From Micromonospora peucetia (lineage in GTDB: Bacteria > Actinomycetota > Actinomycetes > Mycobacteriales > Micromonosporaceae), in the NCBI RefSeq assembly GCF_900091625.1, contig NZ_FMIC01000002.1:7006001-7070000 (forward strand): a stretch of DNA of 64,000 nucleotides, in the 5' to 3' direction. This document shows, one piece after another, positions 16,350 to 26,159 of the stretch. The position numbers and the translations under genes are program-made. Position 1 is the stretch's first letter. Every line of letters starts with the position of its first letter. The notes below the pieces were generated by a model. It saw only the letters and a list, made by a program, of their open reading frames with translations, was not told the DNA's origin and ran no database searches.

Positions 16350-17872
16350 CGCCGCACCGCCGTCCCGCTCGGCTCGTGCCCGCCGACGTGTCCGGTCGCC
16401 GGCACCGTCGCCGCCAGGCTCCCCGCGCCCAGACCGATCCGGGCGTACGTGTCGGGCCGGCTGCCGCGCAGCACCAGCGCCCACAGCACGCCGAGCAGCG
16501 CGGCGACCGGGTAGACAGCGGGGACCGCCCAGCGCAGGGGCGAGTCCGACGCCACCCCGAGCAGGTCGGCGAAGTTGGCCACCGCCAGCGTGACGATCAC
16601 GGCGAGGGCCACGGCGGCGAGACCGGGAGCGAGCGCGCGGCGCCACAGCGTCTCGGCCACCCCGCCCCGGGCGAAGAAGGCGATCACCGCGACCGAGGTG
16701 GTGGCGATCAGCAGCAGCACCCCGAAGCCGCCGGCCGTGCCGACCCAGTAGAACAGCCGCACCACCGGGTCCCAGCCGTTGAACGCGTAGAGCACGATCA
16801 CCACCAGCCCGAGCGCGCTCTGCGCGAGGGAGGCCGCCCGGGGCGACCCGGTGCGCGGCGAGGTCCGCCCGAACACGGCCGGCAGCACCCGCTCCCGGCC
16901 GAGCGCGAAGGCGTACCGGGCGGTGGTGTTGTGGAAGGAGATCATCGCGGCGAGCACCGAGGTCAGGAAGAGCGCCTGGCCGATGGTGACGGCAGTGCCC
17001 CCGAGGTGCGCCTCGGCCAGGTTGAAGATCAGCCCGATGCTCTGCTCGCCCGCCTCGGCGGCGATCCGGTCCGGCCCGACGGCGACGGTCATGCTCCACG
17101 ACGACAGCGCGTAGATCCCCGCGATGATCGCGATGGAGAGATAGGTGGCCAACCGCACCGTCCGCCGCGGGTCCCGGCTCTCCTCGCTGAACACCACGGC
17201 GGACTCGAAGCCGACGAAGCCCAGGATGGCCAGCACCAGCACCGCGCCGGCGCCGGGTACGACGAGGTTCTCCGGCGACAGCGCGGCGAAGCTGACCCGC
17301 CCGCCAGCCGGGTGGGTCAGCTGGCCGAGGTCGAAGACGACGATCACCACCAGCTCGGCGACCAGCAGCGCCGCCAGCACCAGACCGTTGAGGTCGATCC
17401 GGAGCAGGCCGAGCACGCCGACCGTCGCCCAGGCGACCAGCGCCACCACCCACCATGCCGGGGACACGCCGAACAGACGGCCCAACACCGGTTCCGCGGC
17501 GGCGCCGATGGTGCCGTAGAGCCCCACCTGGAGGGCGTTGTAGGCGATCAGCGCCACCCAGGCGGCGCCGACGCCGGCCGGGCGGCCCAGCCCCCGGGCG
17601 ACGTAGGCGTAGAACGCGCCGGCGTTGGTCATCCGCCGGGCCATCGCCACGTACCCGATGGAGAAGAGGGCGAGCACCGCGGCCACCGTCAGGAAGGCCA
17701 CCGGGATGCCGAGCACGCCGACGACCCCGTAGCCGGTGGTGACGACGCCGGCCACCACGGTCAGCGGGGCGGCGGCGGAGAGGACGAAGAAGATCACCGA
17801 CGGGACGCCGAGCCGGCCGCGGGCCAGGGCCTCGGAGACGTTGCTCGGTCGGTCGAGCGTGGGTGTCGACAT
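16346..17872 (-). CDS. APC-superfamily amino acid permease
   Basis: A 508-residue membrane protein with about 12 hydrophobic segments. The first segment has the APC signature (SVIFFVLSAAAPLTVVAG), and a conserved block GFVGFESAVVFSEESRDPRRTV follows helix 6. These belong to the APC family of amino acid or amine transporters, here probably proton-coupled uptake. A cytoplasmic tail (about residues 475-508) is poorly conserved. The ATG has CGGAG 8 nt upstream. It lies 39 nt after the GPP34 gene and overlaps the acetyltransferase start. Confidence 0.88.
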   Translation of the reverse strand: MSTPTLDRPSNVSEALARGRLGVPSVIFFVLSAAAPLTVVAGVVTTGYGVVGVLGIPVAFLTVAAVLALFSIGYVAMARRMTNAGAFYAYVARGLGRPAGVGAAWVALIAYNALQVGLYGTIGAAAEPVLGRLFGVSPAWWVVALVAWATVGVLGLLRIDLNGLVLAALLVAELVVIVVFDLGQLTHPAGGRVSFAALSPENLVVPGAGAVLVLAILGFVGFESAVVFSEESRDPRRTVRLATYLSIAIIAGIYALSSWSMTVAVGPDRIAAEAGEQSIGLIFNLAEAHLGGTAVTIGQALFLTSVLAAMISFHNTTARYAFALGRERVLPAVFGRTSPRTGSPRAASLAQSALGLVVIVLYAFNGWDPVVRLFYWVGTAGGFGVLLLIATTSVAVIAFFARGGVAETLWRRALAPGLAAVALAVIVTLAVANFADLLGVASDSPLRWAVPAVYPVAALLGVLWALVLRGSRPDTYARIGLGAGSLAATVPATGHVGGHEPSGTAVRR

Positions 17873-17911
17873 GCACGGGCTCCGGTTCGAGGGGAGGGGT
17901 GGGGGCGGCGG

Positions 17912-18538
17912 TCAGCCGGCACCGCGCAGCACGGCGGCGCCGACCGCCGCCTCGGTGTGCGCCACGAGCTCCCGCAGTGGCGGGGGCAGCGCCGGGATGA
18001 GCACGTTCAGCCGGTGGTGCGCCCGGGGACCGGCGCTCCACAGCACCTCGCGGCTCAGCCCGACGGCGACGACCAGACCCAGCAGCAGCCCGTCAGGCAC
18101 GCTTGGCGGGGCCGGCCGGTCGAGCAGCGCGCGCAGCCGGGTGGCCGGCCAGGCCACCGCGTTGAGGTCGATCGGCGGATAGCTGACGGTGGTCCGGAGC
18201 AGCCGCCGGGTCTCCTGCCGGCGCAGCACTCCCGCCCTGACCAGCCGCTCCCGCACCGAGGCGGCGGCGGTCTGCGCCAGGAAGCTCAACCAGGTGCGCA
18301 CCGAATGCTGCTGCGCCTCGCCGACCAACTGGTCGAGCACGGTGTGCGCCAGCGCGTCCCCCGGCGGTCGGCGGTCGACCACCGTGACGAGCCCGGAGGA
18401 GACGGCGACATGTCCGTGCAGGACCAGTTCACCGAGCAGCCCTCCGGCGAGGCCGAGGCCGGTCGCCGTCGGGTGCAGCTTCGCCTTGCCCCTACTGTCG
18501 TTGTGGGTGATCAGGAAGAACTCGTCGGCGATGAGCAA
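17912..18538 (-). CDS. GPP34 (GOLPH3-like) phosphoprotein
   Basis: A 208-residue protein beginning LIADEFFLITHNDSRGK and continuing TGLGLAGGLLGELVLHGHVAV, the N-terminal signature of the bacterial GPP34/GOLPH3 family. In eukaryotes GOLPH3 binds PI4P and retains Golgi enzymes; the actinobacterial role is unknown. I choose the TTG at 18538 because GGGGAGG lies 5 nt upstream and the protein then starts where the family does; an in-frame GTG at 18553 is the alternative. It is the first gene of an apparent operon with the permease and acetyltransferase, and is divergent from an XRE regulator. Confidence 0.82.
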   Translation of the reverse strand: MLIADEFFLITHNDSRGKAKLHPTATGLGLAGGLLGELVLHGHVAVSSGLVTVVDRRPPGDALAHTVLDQLVGEAQQHSVRTWLSFLAQTAAASVRERLVRAGVLRRQETRRLLRTTVSYPPIDLNAVAWPATRLRALLDRPAPPSVPDGLLLGLVVAVGLSREVLWSAGPRAHHRLNVLIPALPPPLRELVAHTEAAVGAAVLRGAG

Positions 18539-18607
18539 CCGGTCCTCCCCCACGAGTTGTCCACAGTGATCGCAACCGGGCAAGAATGCATCGGCCGTGA
18601 CTGCAAC

Positions 18608-18631
18608 GCAACTCCCGTTTTCGGTAGTTGC
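18608..18631. promoter_or_regulatory. Dyad GCAACT-N12-AGTTGC between GPP34 and XRE genes
   Basis: The arms GCAACT (18608-18613) and AGTTGC (18626-18631) are exact, and an additional TGCAAC precedes. The dyad lies in the 141-bp divergent region, so it could serve either gene. It may be the XRE regulator's own site. Confidence 0.45.
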
Positions 18632-18679
18632 ACTCCGTACAGAGGCGACCTGCGGATCTTGTCGTGACAGACTCGGAGG

Positions 18680-19522
18680 GTGACCGCGAGCCCCACCGTC
18701 CGCCGCCGCCGCATCGCCCGGGAACTCCGCCAGTTGCGCGAGCGCGCCGGCATGACCCTGGACGTCGCCGCCCGGCAACTGGACATGTCCAAGAGCAACC
18801 TGTCCCGCATCGAGAACGCCCAGATCGGCATCAAGCCGCGCGACGTCCGGGCCGCGCTGGCGCTGTACGAGGTGACCGGGGCGGATGCCGAGGCGCTGAT
18901 CGAGATAGCCCGCGGGGCGCAGCAGCGCGGCTGGTGGCAGAGCTACAGCGACGTCCTGCCCGAGTGGTTCGAGTTCTACGTCGGGCTGGAGGCGGAGGCG
19001 GCGACGCTGCGGACGTACGAGGTCGAGGCGGTGCCCGGGTTGCTCCAGACCGAGGCGTACGCACGGGAGGTGTTCCGGCGCACCGCGGGCGAGGACGGCA
19101 TCGAGCGCAAGGTCGCCGCGCGGCTGCACCGGCAGAACGTGCTGCACAGCGACAATCCGGTCGAGTTGTCCGTCGTGCTCAACGAGGCGGTGCTCTGTCG
19201 CCCGGTCGGCGGCACCGCCGTGATGGCCGACCAGATGGCCCACCTCGCGAAGATCTCTCAACTACCGAACGTAACCCTCCAGGTACTTCCGTTCACGGCC
19301 GGCGGGCACCCGGCGATGAACGCCCCGTACGTCGTGTTGACGTTTTCCGATGTCGCCGACGCGGCCGTGGTTTACCTGGAAAACCTCACGATGGGGCTGG
19401 CTCTGGAGGAGGTCGGCCAGGTGCGCGGGTATAGCCTTGTGCACGAGGAGCTGTGCCGGATGGCACTCGGTCCGGAGGCGTCTCTGACGCGCCTGATGGA
19501 GGCTTCTCGTTACTTTGCGTGA
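18680..19522 (+). CDS. XRE-family regulator with DUF5753 domain
   Basis: A 280-residue regulator of the type widespread in Streptomyces and relatives. Residues about 10-66 form the helix-turn-helix (AGMTLDVAARQLDMSKSNLSRIE). From about residue 80 the DUF5753 domain follows, with the marker stretch YEVEAVPGLLQTEAYAREVF and later FTAGGHPAMNAPYVVLTF. These regulators are normally paired with a DUF397 protein, which is exactly what follows at 19560. The pair is thought to sense or control development and envelope functions, mechanism unknown. The GTG start is set directly after a GGAGG. Confidence 0.9.
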   Translation: MTASPTVRRRRIARELRQLRERAGMTLDVAARQLDMSKSNLSRIENAQIGIKPRDVRAALALYEVTGADAEALIEIARGAQQRGWWQSYSDVLPEWFEFYVGLEAEAATLRTYEVEAVPGLLQTEAYAREVFRRTAGEDGIERKVAARLHRQNVLHSDNPVELSVVLNEAVLCRPVGGTAVMADQMAHLAKISQLPNVTLQVLPFTAGGHPAMNAPYVVLTFSDVADAAVVYLENLTMGLALEEVGQVRGYSLVHEELCRMALGPEASLTRLMEASRYFA

Positions 19523-19559
19523 CCGTGATGCGGCACGCCGGCACACACGGGGGTACGCG

Positions 19560-19760
19560 ATGACCGCGCTCGACCTGACCCTGGCCCAGTGGCGCACCAG
19601 CACCCGCAGCGTGGGCAACGGCAACTGTGTGGAGGTCGCCGCCGCCGGGGACCGGGTCGCGGTCCGGGACAGCAAGGACCGGCCCGGCCCGGTGCTGGCC
19701 TTCCCGTCGCCGGCCTGGCGGGCCTTCGTCACCGGCATCGACGGGGTACGCCCCGACTGA
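19560..19760 (+). CDS. DUF397 protein, partner of the XRE regulator
   Basis: A 66-residue protein with the family pattern WRTSTRSVGNGNCVEVAAAGDRVAV, then RDSKDRPGPVLAFPSPAWRAFV. DUF397 proteins are encoded next to XRE/DUF5753 regulators and are proposed small partners, analogous to BldB or antitoxin-like systems. ATG 19560 starts the family core; an earlier in-frame GTG at 19515 overlaps the XRE gene and lacks a ribosome site. The gap to the regulator is 37 nt. Confidence 0.88.
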   Translation: MTALDLTLAQWRTSTRSVGNGNCVEVAAAGDRVAVRDSKDRPGPVLAFPSPAWRAFVTGIDGVRPD

Positions 19761-19789
19761 GCCACCACCGGGCGGTGCGAGACTGGGCC

Positions 19790-22318
19790 GTGCTCTCGGA
19801 CGTACCCCTCGACCTGCCCGTACGGCCGGTGCTGCCGGAGTTGGTCGCGGCGCTGCGCGGGACCGGCGCCGGGGTGCTGGTCGCCCCGCCGGGAACCGGC
19901 AAGACCACCCTCGCCCCGCTGGCCGTGGCCGACGAGGTTTCCGGTCGGGTGCTGGTCGCCCAGCCGCGCCGGGTGGCCGCCCGCGCGGCAGCGCGCCGGA
20001 TGGCCGCGCTGCTCGGCGAGCGGGTCGGCGAGCGGGTCGGGTACGCCGTGCGCGGCGAACGCCGCAGCGGGCCGCGAACCCGGGTCGAGGTGGTCACCAC
20101 CGGGCTGCTCCTCCGACGGTTGCACCGCGATCCCGAGCTGGCCGGCACCGGTGCCGTGCTGCTCGACGAGTGCCACGAGCGCCAGCTCGACGCCGATCTG
20201 GCGCTCGCGTTCACCGTGGAGGCCCGGGCCGCGCTGCGCCCCGACCTCTGGCTGCTGGCGATGTCGGCCACGCCCGAGGCGGACCGGTTCGCCGCGCTGC
20301 TCGGCGGCGGGGGCGGCCCCGCGCCGATCGTCCGGGCGTCCTCGGCCCTGCACCCGGTGACCCGGATCTGGGCGCCGCCGCCCCGGCCGGTGGCCGCATC
20401 CGGCGCCGGCCCGGTCGACCGGGGCCTGCTGGACCACGTCGCGGCGACGGTACGCCGGGCGCTGCGCGAGCACGCCGGGGACGTGCTGGTCTTCCTGCCC
20501 GGGGCCGGCGAGATCGCCGCCGTCGCCAGCCGGCTGGCCGACCTGCGCGACACGGTCGCCGTCCTTCCGCTGCACGGCCGGCAGCGCGGCGCCGACCAGG
20601 ACGCGGCCCTGCGCCCGGCCGACCGGCGGCGGGTGGTGCTGGCCACGGCGGTGGCCGAGAGCAGCCTGACCGTGCCGGGTGTCCGGGTGGTGGTGGACGC
20701 GGGGCTGTCCCGGGTCGCCCGGATGGATCTGGCCCGTGGACTGGGTGCGCTGGTCACCGTCGGCGTGTCCCGGGCGGCGGCCACCCAGCGGGCCGGCCGG
20801 GCGGGCCGGGAGGCGCCCGGGCAGGTCTACCGCTGCTGGTCGGCGGCCACCCACGAGCGGCTGGCCGCGCAACCGGAGCCGGAGATCGCCACCGCGGACC
20901 TGACCGGCTTCGCCCTGGAGTTGGCCGCCTGGGGGTCGCCGGACGGCGTGGGACTGGCCCTGCCGGATCCGCCCCCGGCGGCGGCGATGACGGTGGCCCG
21001 GGACACCCTCACCACCCTCGGCGCGCTCGACGCGGACGGCCGGATCACCGACCGGGGCCGGGCGATTGCCGCCGTCGGGGCGCATCCCCGGCTGGCCCGG
21101 GCGCTGCTCGACGGGGCCGGCCGGGTGGGACCGGACCGGGCGGCGGAGGTGGTGGCGGTGCTCGCCGAGGACACCGCCGCCGGGCCGGGCGACGACCTGA
21201 CCGCCGCCTGGCGCCGGCTCCGTGCGGGCGCGGACCCGGGTGCCACCGCCCGCTGGCGCTCGGAGGTACGCCGGCTGCGCGCCGCCCTGCCCGAGGCACC
21301 CTCGGCGTCGGCGAGGCAGTCCGGCCGGGACCGGCTGACCGACGACCTGGCCGCCGGGTTGCTGGTCGGGCTGGCCCACCCGGAGCGGCTGGCCCGGGCT
21401 CGGCGGCCGGGCGGCTCGGCGTACCTGATGAGCGGCGGGACCGCGGCGGAGCTGGCGCCCGGGTCGGGGTTGGCCGGTGCCGACTGGCTGGCGGTCGCGG
21501 TGGCGGACCGTTCCCCCGGCGCGCCGACCGCCCGGGTTCGGCTGGCCACCCCGCTCGACGAGGCGACCGCCCGGGAGGCGGGCGGGCCGCTGCTGCGCAC
21601 CGAGCGGGAGGTCGGCTGGTCCGGCGAGGACGTGGTGGCCCGGGAGGTGGTGCGGCTGGGCGCGATCGAGCTGGTCGAGCGACCGCTCACCCGGCCCGAT
21701 CCGGCGGAGGTGGCGGCGGCCCTGCTGGCCGGCCTGCGTCGTACCGGCCTCGGGTTGCTGACCTGGACCCCGGCGGCGCGGGCGCTGCGCGAGCGGCTGG
21801 CGTTCTGCCGGCACGCGCTCGGCGGCGACTGGCCCGACGTGGGCGACGAGGCGCTGCTCTCCGCCGCGCCCGCCTGGCTGGGCCCGGAGCTGGCCCGCGC
21901 CCGCCGCCGCGCCGACCTGGCCCGGATCGACGTGACCGGGGCGCTGCGCCGGCTGCTGCCGTGGGCAGTGGCGGCCCGGTTGGACGAGGTGGCGCCGGAG
22001 CGGATCACCGTGCCGAGCGGGTCGCGGATCAGGCTCGACTACGCCGACCCGGCGGCGCCGGTGCTCGCGGTGAAGCTCCAGGAGACCTTCGGATGGCGGG
22101 ACGCGCCACGGGTCGCCGCCGGCCGGGTGCCGGTGCTGCTGCACCTGCTCTCGCCGGCCGGGCGGCCGGTGGCGGTCACCGCCGACCTGGCGTCCTTCTG
22201 GCGAACCGGCTATCCGCAGGTACGGGGGGAGCTGCGCGGGCGCTACCCGCGCCATCCGTGGCCGGAGGACCCGACCACGGCCCCGCCCACCCGGCACGCC
22301 ACCCCGCGCCGACGCTGA
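19790..22318 (+). CDS. hrpB: ATP-dependent helicase HrpB
   Basis: An 842-residue DEAH/RHA-type helicase. Walker A is APPGTGKTTLAP (about residue 30), motif Ia is QPRRVAARAAA, motif II is DECH in LLDECHERQLDADLA, motif III is SAT, and motif VI is QRAGRAGR. The length and the DECH box match HrpB (about 820-850 residues), distinct from the longer HrpA encoded at 51616. The helicase-associated and HrpB C-terminal domains fill the remainder. It is expected to act on RNA in the cytoplasm; its physiological role is unclear in most bacteria. GTG 19790 is chosen because it puts Walker A at the normal distance from the N-terminus. It starts 29 nt after DUF397. Confidence 0.9.
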   Translation: MLSDVPLDLPVRPVLPELVAALRGTGAGVLVAPPGTGKTTLAPLAVADEVSGRVLVAQPRRVAARAAARRMAALLGERVGERVGYAVRGERRSGPRTRVEVVTTGLLLRRLHRDPELAGTGAVLLDECHERQLDADLALAFTVEARAALRPDLWLLAMSATPEADRFAALLGGGGGPAPIVRASSALHPVTRIWAPPPRPVAASGAGPVDRGLLDHVAATVRRALREHAGDVLVFLPGAGEIAAVASRLADLRDTVAVLPLHGRQRGADQDAALRPADRRRVVLATAVAESSLTVPGVRVVVDAGLSRVARMDLARGLGALVTVGVSRAAATQRAGRAGREAPGQVYRCWSAATHERLAAQPEPEIATADLTGFALELAAWGSPDGVGLALPDPPPAAAMTVARDTLTTLGALDADGRITDRGRAIAAVGAHPRLARALLDGAGRVGPDRAAEVVAVLAEDTAAGPGDDLTAAWRRLRAGADPGATARWRSEVRRLRAALPEAPSASARQSGRDRLTDDLAAGLLVGLAHPERLARARRPGGSAYLMSGGTAAELAPGSGLAGADWLAVAVADRSPGAPTARVRLATPLDEATAREAGGPLLRTEREVGWSGEDVVAREVVRLGAIELVERPLTRPDPAEVAAALLAGLRRTGLGLLTWTPAARALRERLAFCRHALGGDWPDVGDEALLSAAPAWLGPELARARRRADLARIDVTGALRRLLPWAVAARLDEVAPERITVPSGSRIRLDYADPAAPVLAVKLQETFGWRDAPRVAAGRVPVLLHLLSPAGRPVAVTADLASFWRTGYPQVRGELRGRYPRHPWPEDPTTAPPTRHATPRRR

Positions 22319-22404
22319 GCGGCCTCATGTCGTCACCTCCCTGCGGTCGGCGACGCCAGGAGGCTCCAGAGCGCTGAACCGGCTGGTTCGCTCGCGACGC
22401 TCGC

Positions 22405-23130
22405 TCACTCCTCCACGACGTCGGCGACGACCACCGTGACGTTGTCCGGCCCACCGGCGCGCAGCGCCAGGTCGATCAGCCGGCGGGCGCAGTCCGCGCG
22501 GTCCGGCTGCTCGGCGAGCACCTCGGCGAGGGTGTCCGGGCGGACGACGTTGGACAGCCCGTCGCTGCACAGCAGCCAGCGGTCCCCGGCCCACGGCACC
22601 ATCGTCGAGTACGCCGGGGAGACCTCCTCGCCCTGCAACGCCTGGGTGACCACGGCGCGGCGGGGGTGGCTGCTGGCCTGGTCGGGGGTGATCACCCCCT
22701 GGTCGACGAGCATCTGCACGAACGTGTCGTCCCGGGTGATCTGCTTGAGCACGCCTTCCCGGAACAGGTAGGCACGGGAGTCGCCGACGTGGGCGAGGGC
22801 CAGGCAGCTGCCCGTACGGGCGAAGAGCAGGGCGGTCAGGGTGGTGCCCATGCCCTGCCGCTCCTGATCCTCGGCAACCGCCTGGTGGATCCGCTCGGTG
22901 GCCAACTGGATGCCGTTCTGCAGTGCGGCCACCAGCGCGTGCTCCGGGGTCTCCAGGTCCAGCGGAGCGACCGCGTCGATGGCGATCGCGCTGGCCAGGT
23001 CGCCGGCCGCCATCCCGCCCATGCCGTCGGCGACGGCGACGAGCCAGGTGCCGGCGTGCAGGGCGTCCTGGTTGCCGCTGCGGATCAGCCCACGGTCGCT
23101 CGTTCCCACGGAACGCAGCTTCAGGGTCAT
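22405..23130 (-). CDS. PP2C-type serine/threonine protein phosphatase
   Basis: A 241-residue single-domain phosphatase. The metal-binding motifs are [51 protein letters not shown] and [10 protein letters not shown], in the usual order, all complete. No membrane or sensor domain is attached, so it resembles PstP/Stp catalytic domains and should be cytoplasmic. No protein kinase gene is adjacent. The ATG lacks a good ribosome site but follows CAGGCT by 7 nt. It is divergent from the cellulase gene. Confidence 0.9.
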   Translation of the reverse strand: MTLKLRSVGTSDRGLIRSGNQDALHAGTWLVAVADGMGGMAAGDLASAIAIDAVAPLDLETPEHALVAALQNGIQLATERIHQAVAEDQERQGMGTTLTALLFARTGSCLALAHVGDSRAYLFREGVLKQITRDDTFVQMLVDQGVITPDQASSHPRRAVVTQALQGEEVSPAYSTMVPWAGDRWLLCSDGLSNVVRPDTLAEVLAEQPDRADCARRLIDLALRAGGPDNVTVVVADVVEE

Positions 23131-23293
23131 GGGTGGCAGCCTGCCAGGCGAAGGGCGCAGTTGTCTCTAGGAGATCAGCACCTCGGCGCGTCGCGCGGCG
23201 AATCTCACGTTGCCCGCGCCCCACGGCTGGCGCCCACACCATCCAGAAGGATCGATTGACAGGATGCCGGCGACACTGCCACCATCGACACCA

Positions 23294-23311
23294 ACTGGGA
23301 GCGCTCCCAGT
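23294..23311. promoter_or_regulatory. CebR-type operator
   Basis: The 14-bp palindrome TGGGAGCGCTCCCA (23296-23309) exactly matches the CebR consensus known from Streptomyces, extended here to 18 bp (ACTGGGAG...CTCCCAGT). It lies about 50 bp before the GH9 cellulase start. CebR represses cellulose-use genes and is released by cellobiose or cellotriose. Confidence 0.9.
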
Positions 23312-23360
23312 CCTGTCACCTCCAACTCCCGTCCCCCGTAGCCGTCCGGAAGGAACACCC

Positions 23361-25973
23361 GTGACGCCACCCCGACGCCGCCTCGCGCTGCTCGCGGCCG
23401 CGACCACCATCGCCCTGACCGGCGCCACCGCCGGTGCGGCCCACGCCGAACCGGCCCCCGACGCCCCCGAACAGATCGACAACGGCGACTTCAACGCCGG
23501 CGTGGCCCCCTGGTTCTCCTACGGCACCGGCACGCTCGGGGTCACCGACGGCCGACTCTGCACCACCGTGCCCGGCGGACTCGCCAACCCGTGGGACGCC
23601 GGCATCGGCCAGGACGGCGTGCCGCTGGTCGCCGGGGCCGAGTACACCCTCGGCTTCGACGTCTCCGCCACCCCCGGCACCGCCGTCAAGGCCGTCCTGC
23701 AACTGGGCAGTGCCCCCTACACCACGTACGCCAGCGTCGACGCCACCGCCGGCGGCACCGCCCAGCGGTTCGAGAAGACGTTCACGGTCACCGAGGGCAA
23801 CCCGGCCGCCCAACTGATCTTCCAGGTCGGCGGCAGCGCGGCCGAGCAGACCGTCTGCCTGGACGACGTCTCGCTGCGTGGCGGCGACCCGCCCGAGCCG
23901 TACGTGCCCGACACCGGGCCGCGGGTGCGGGTCAACCAGGTCGGCTACCTGCCCGGCGGGCCGAAGAACGCCACCGTGGTGACCTCGGCGACCGACGCCC
24001 TGCCCTGGCAGCTCAGGTCGGCCGCCGGCGGCGTCCTGGCCAGCGGCGCCACCACCCCGCGCGGCGTCGACGCCGCCTCCGGGCAGAACGTGCAGACGGT
24101 CGACTTCTCGTCGTACCGGACGCCGGGGGCGGGACTGACCCTGGTCGTCGACGGGGAGACCAGCCACCCGTTCGACATCTCGGGCACCCTGTACGACCGG
24201 CTGCGCGCCGACTCCCTCCAGTTCTTCTACGCCCAGCGCAGTGGCATCGCCATCGACGGCGACCTGATCGGCACGGAGTACGCCCGCCCCGCCGGGCACC
24301 TCGACGTCGCGCCCAACCGGGGCGATACCGACGTGCCCTGCCAGCCCGGCGTCTGCGACTACTCCCTGGACGTGCGCGGCGGCTGGTACGACGCCGGCGA
24401 CCACGGCAAGTACGTGGTCAACGGCGGCATCGCCACCTACCAGCTGCTGAACACCTTCGAGCGGACCAGGACCGCCGCCACCGCCGGGCACGGCGCCGCC
24501 CTCGGCGACAGCACGCTGCGGCTGCCCGAGCGTGGCAACGGCGTGCCGGACGTCCTCGACGAGGCCCGCTGGGAGCTGGAGTTCCTGCTGCGCATGCAGG
24601 TGCCGGCCGGCAAGCCGCTCGCCGGGATGGCCCACCACAAGATCCACGACCGAAACTGGACCGGGCTGCCGCTCGCCCCGCACGACGACCCCGAGCCGCG
24701 CGAGCTGCACCCGCCGTCCACCGCCGCCACCCTCAACCTGGCCGCCGTCGCCGCCCAGTGCGCGCGGCTGTTCGCCCCCTACGACGCGGCGTTCGCGAAG
24801 CGCTGCGGCACGGCGGCGAGGACCGCCTACGCCGCCGCCAAGGCCAACCCGACGCGGTACGCCAGCCCGACCGACAGCACCGGCGGCGGCGCGTACGACG
24901 ACACCAACGTCACCGACGAGTTCTACTGGGCCGCCGCCGAGCTCTACCTGAGCACCGGCGACCAGCCGTACCTGGCGGACCTGACCGCCTCGCCGCACCA
25001 CACCGGCAACGTGTTCGACCCGCGCGGCTTCGGCTGGCAGGGTGTCGCCGCACTGGGCCGGCTGGACCTGGCCACCGTGCCGAACGGGCTGCCGGCCGCC
25101 GACCTGGCCCGCGTCCGCGCCTCGGTCACCGCCGCCGCCGACGCCCACCTCGCCGAACTGAACCGGCAGGCGTACGGGCTGCCGATGCCCGGCGACCCGG
25201 ACAGCTACTTCTGGGGCGGCAACGGCAACGTCATCAACAACGCGGTCGTGCTGGCCACCGCCTTCGACCTGACCCGGGACGCGAAGTACCGCGACGGCGC
25301 GGTGCAGGCGATGGACTACGTCCTCGGCCGCAACGCGCTGAACATCTCGTACGTGACCGGGTGGGGCGAGCACGCGGCGGAGAACCAGCACAGCCGGATC
25401 TTCGGCCACCAGCTCGACCCGGACCTGCCGAAGCCGCCCGCCGGCTCGCTCGCCGGCGGACCGAACGCGGCCCTCCAGGACCCGTTCGCCGCCAAACTGC
25501 TCGCCGGCTGCAAGCCGATGTTCTGCTACGTCGACGACATCAACTCGTACGCGACCAACGAGGTGGCGATCAACTGGAACTCGGCGCTCGCCTGGATCGC
25601 CTCGTTCCTGGCCGACCAGGGTGACTCGGCGGCGGTGCCGGTGCCGACCTGCACGGCCACGTACACCAACTACGGCGCCTGGCACGGCGGCACCGGTTTC
25701 ACCGCCCAGGTGACCATCCGCAACACCGGCACCAGCGCCGTCGACGGCTGGACGACCCGCTTCGCCTTCACCGGCGACCAGAAGGTACGCGAGGCGTGGT
25801 TGGCGAAGACCACCCAGGCCGGCGCCACGGTCACCGCGAAGAACGAGTCGTACAACGCCCGGATCGCCCCGGGCGGCACCGTCACCTTCGGCTTCAACGC
25901 GCTGACCGGCGGCGGCGCCAACCCGGAACCGGGCCTGATCACCGTCAACGGCGCGGCCTGCACGCTCTCCTGA
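23361..25973 (+). CDS. Secreted GH9 cellulase: CBM4, Ig-like, GH9, CBM2
   Basis: An 870-residue secreted endo- or exoglucanase. A signal peptide covers residues 1-29 ([17 protein letters not shown], cleavage after AHA). A CBM4/9 module follows (about 36-175), then the CelD-type Ig-like domain starting [12 protein letters not shown] (about 189-275), the GH9 catalytic domain (about 280-755) and a C-terminal CBM2 (about 763-870, with Cys764 and Cys867 and Trp774, Trp797, Trp813). The catalytic bases are in DAGD (344-347) and the acid is Glu734 in [10 protein letters not shown]. The GTG has GGAAGGA upstream. A CebR box controls it. It degrades cellulose outside the cell. Confidence 0.93.
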   Translation: MTPPRRRLALLAAATTIALTGATAGAAHAEPAPDAPEQIDNGDFNAGVAPWFSYGTGTLGVTDGRLCTTVPGGLANPWDAGIGQDGVPLVAGAEYTLGFDVSATPGTAVKAVLQLGSAPYTTYASVDATAGGTAQRFEKTFTVTEGNPAAQLIFQVGGSAAEQTVCLDDVSLRGGDPPEPYVPDTGPRVRVNQVGYLPGGPKNATVVTSATDALPWQLRSAAGGVLASGATTPRGVDAASGQNVQTVDFSSYRTPGAGLTLVVDGETSHPFDISGTLYDRLRADSLQFFYAQRSGIAIDGDLIGTEYARPAGHLDVAPNRGDTDVPCQPGVCDYSLDVRGGWYDAGDHGKYVVNGGIATYQLLNTFERTRTAATAGHGAALGDSTLRLPERGNGVPDVLDEARWELEFLLRMQVPAGKPLAGMAHHKIHDRNWTGLPLAPHDDPEPRELHPPSTAATLNLAAVAAQCARLFAPYDAAFAKRCGTAARTAYAAAKANPTRYASPTDSTGGGAYDDTNVTDEFYWAAAELYLSTGDQPYLADLTASPHHTGNVFDPRGFGWQGVAALGRLDLATVPNGLPAADLARVRASVTAAADAHLAELNRQAYGLPMPGDPDSYFWGGNGNVINNAVVLATAFDLTRDAKYRDGAVQAMDYVLGRNALNISYVTGWGEHAAENQHSRIFGHQLDPDLPKPPAGSLAGGPNAALQDPFAAKLLAGCKPMFCYVDDINSYATNEVAINWNSALAWIASFLADQGDSAAVPVPTCTATYTNYGAWHGGTGFTAQVTIRNTGTSAVDGWTTRFAFTGDQKVREAWLAKTTQAGATVTAKNESYNARIAPGGTVTFGFNALTGGGANPEPGLITVNGAACTLS

Positions 25974-26032
25974 CCGCCCCGGGGTCGGTCCGCTCCGGCG
26001 ACCCGTCCCGGCGATGATCGCGCTGCTTCCGA

Positions 26033-26066
26033 GGTGGCCTCCCCCGAGGGTGAGGGGGAGGCCACC
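26033..26066 (+). terminator. Terminator of the cellulase gene
   Basis: GGTGGCCTCCCCC (26033-26045) pairs exactly with GGGGGAGGCCACC (26054-26066) across an 8-nt loop. Confidence 0.8.
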
Positions 26067-26159
26067 ACTTCGCCCGGACGTTGTCGCACGCCGCCCAACG
26101 CCCACCCGCGAGGCCGAGAGCCGCCCAATTCTTGGTGGACGGCGTACAGGGCGTACGAA

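Noticed and set aside
16004..18667. An 887-codon open frame opposite the permease and GPP34 genes
   Set aside because: No recognisable motif and very high Arg, Gly and Asp; the minus strand has clear APC and GPP34 patterns with coupled starts.
19262..22297. A 1011-codon open frame antisense to hrpB
   Set aside because: Low-complexity Arg/Gly/Pro/Gln composition, no domain, and it runs opposite a gene with every helicase motif.
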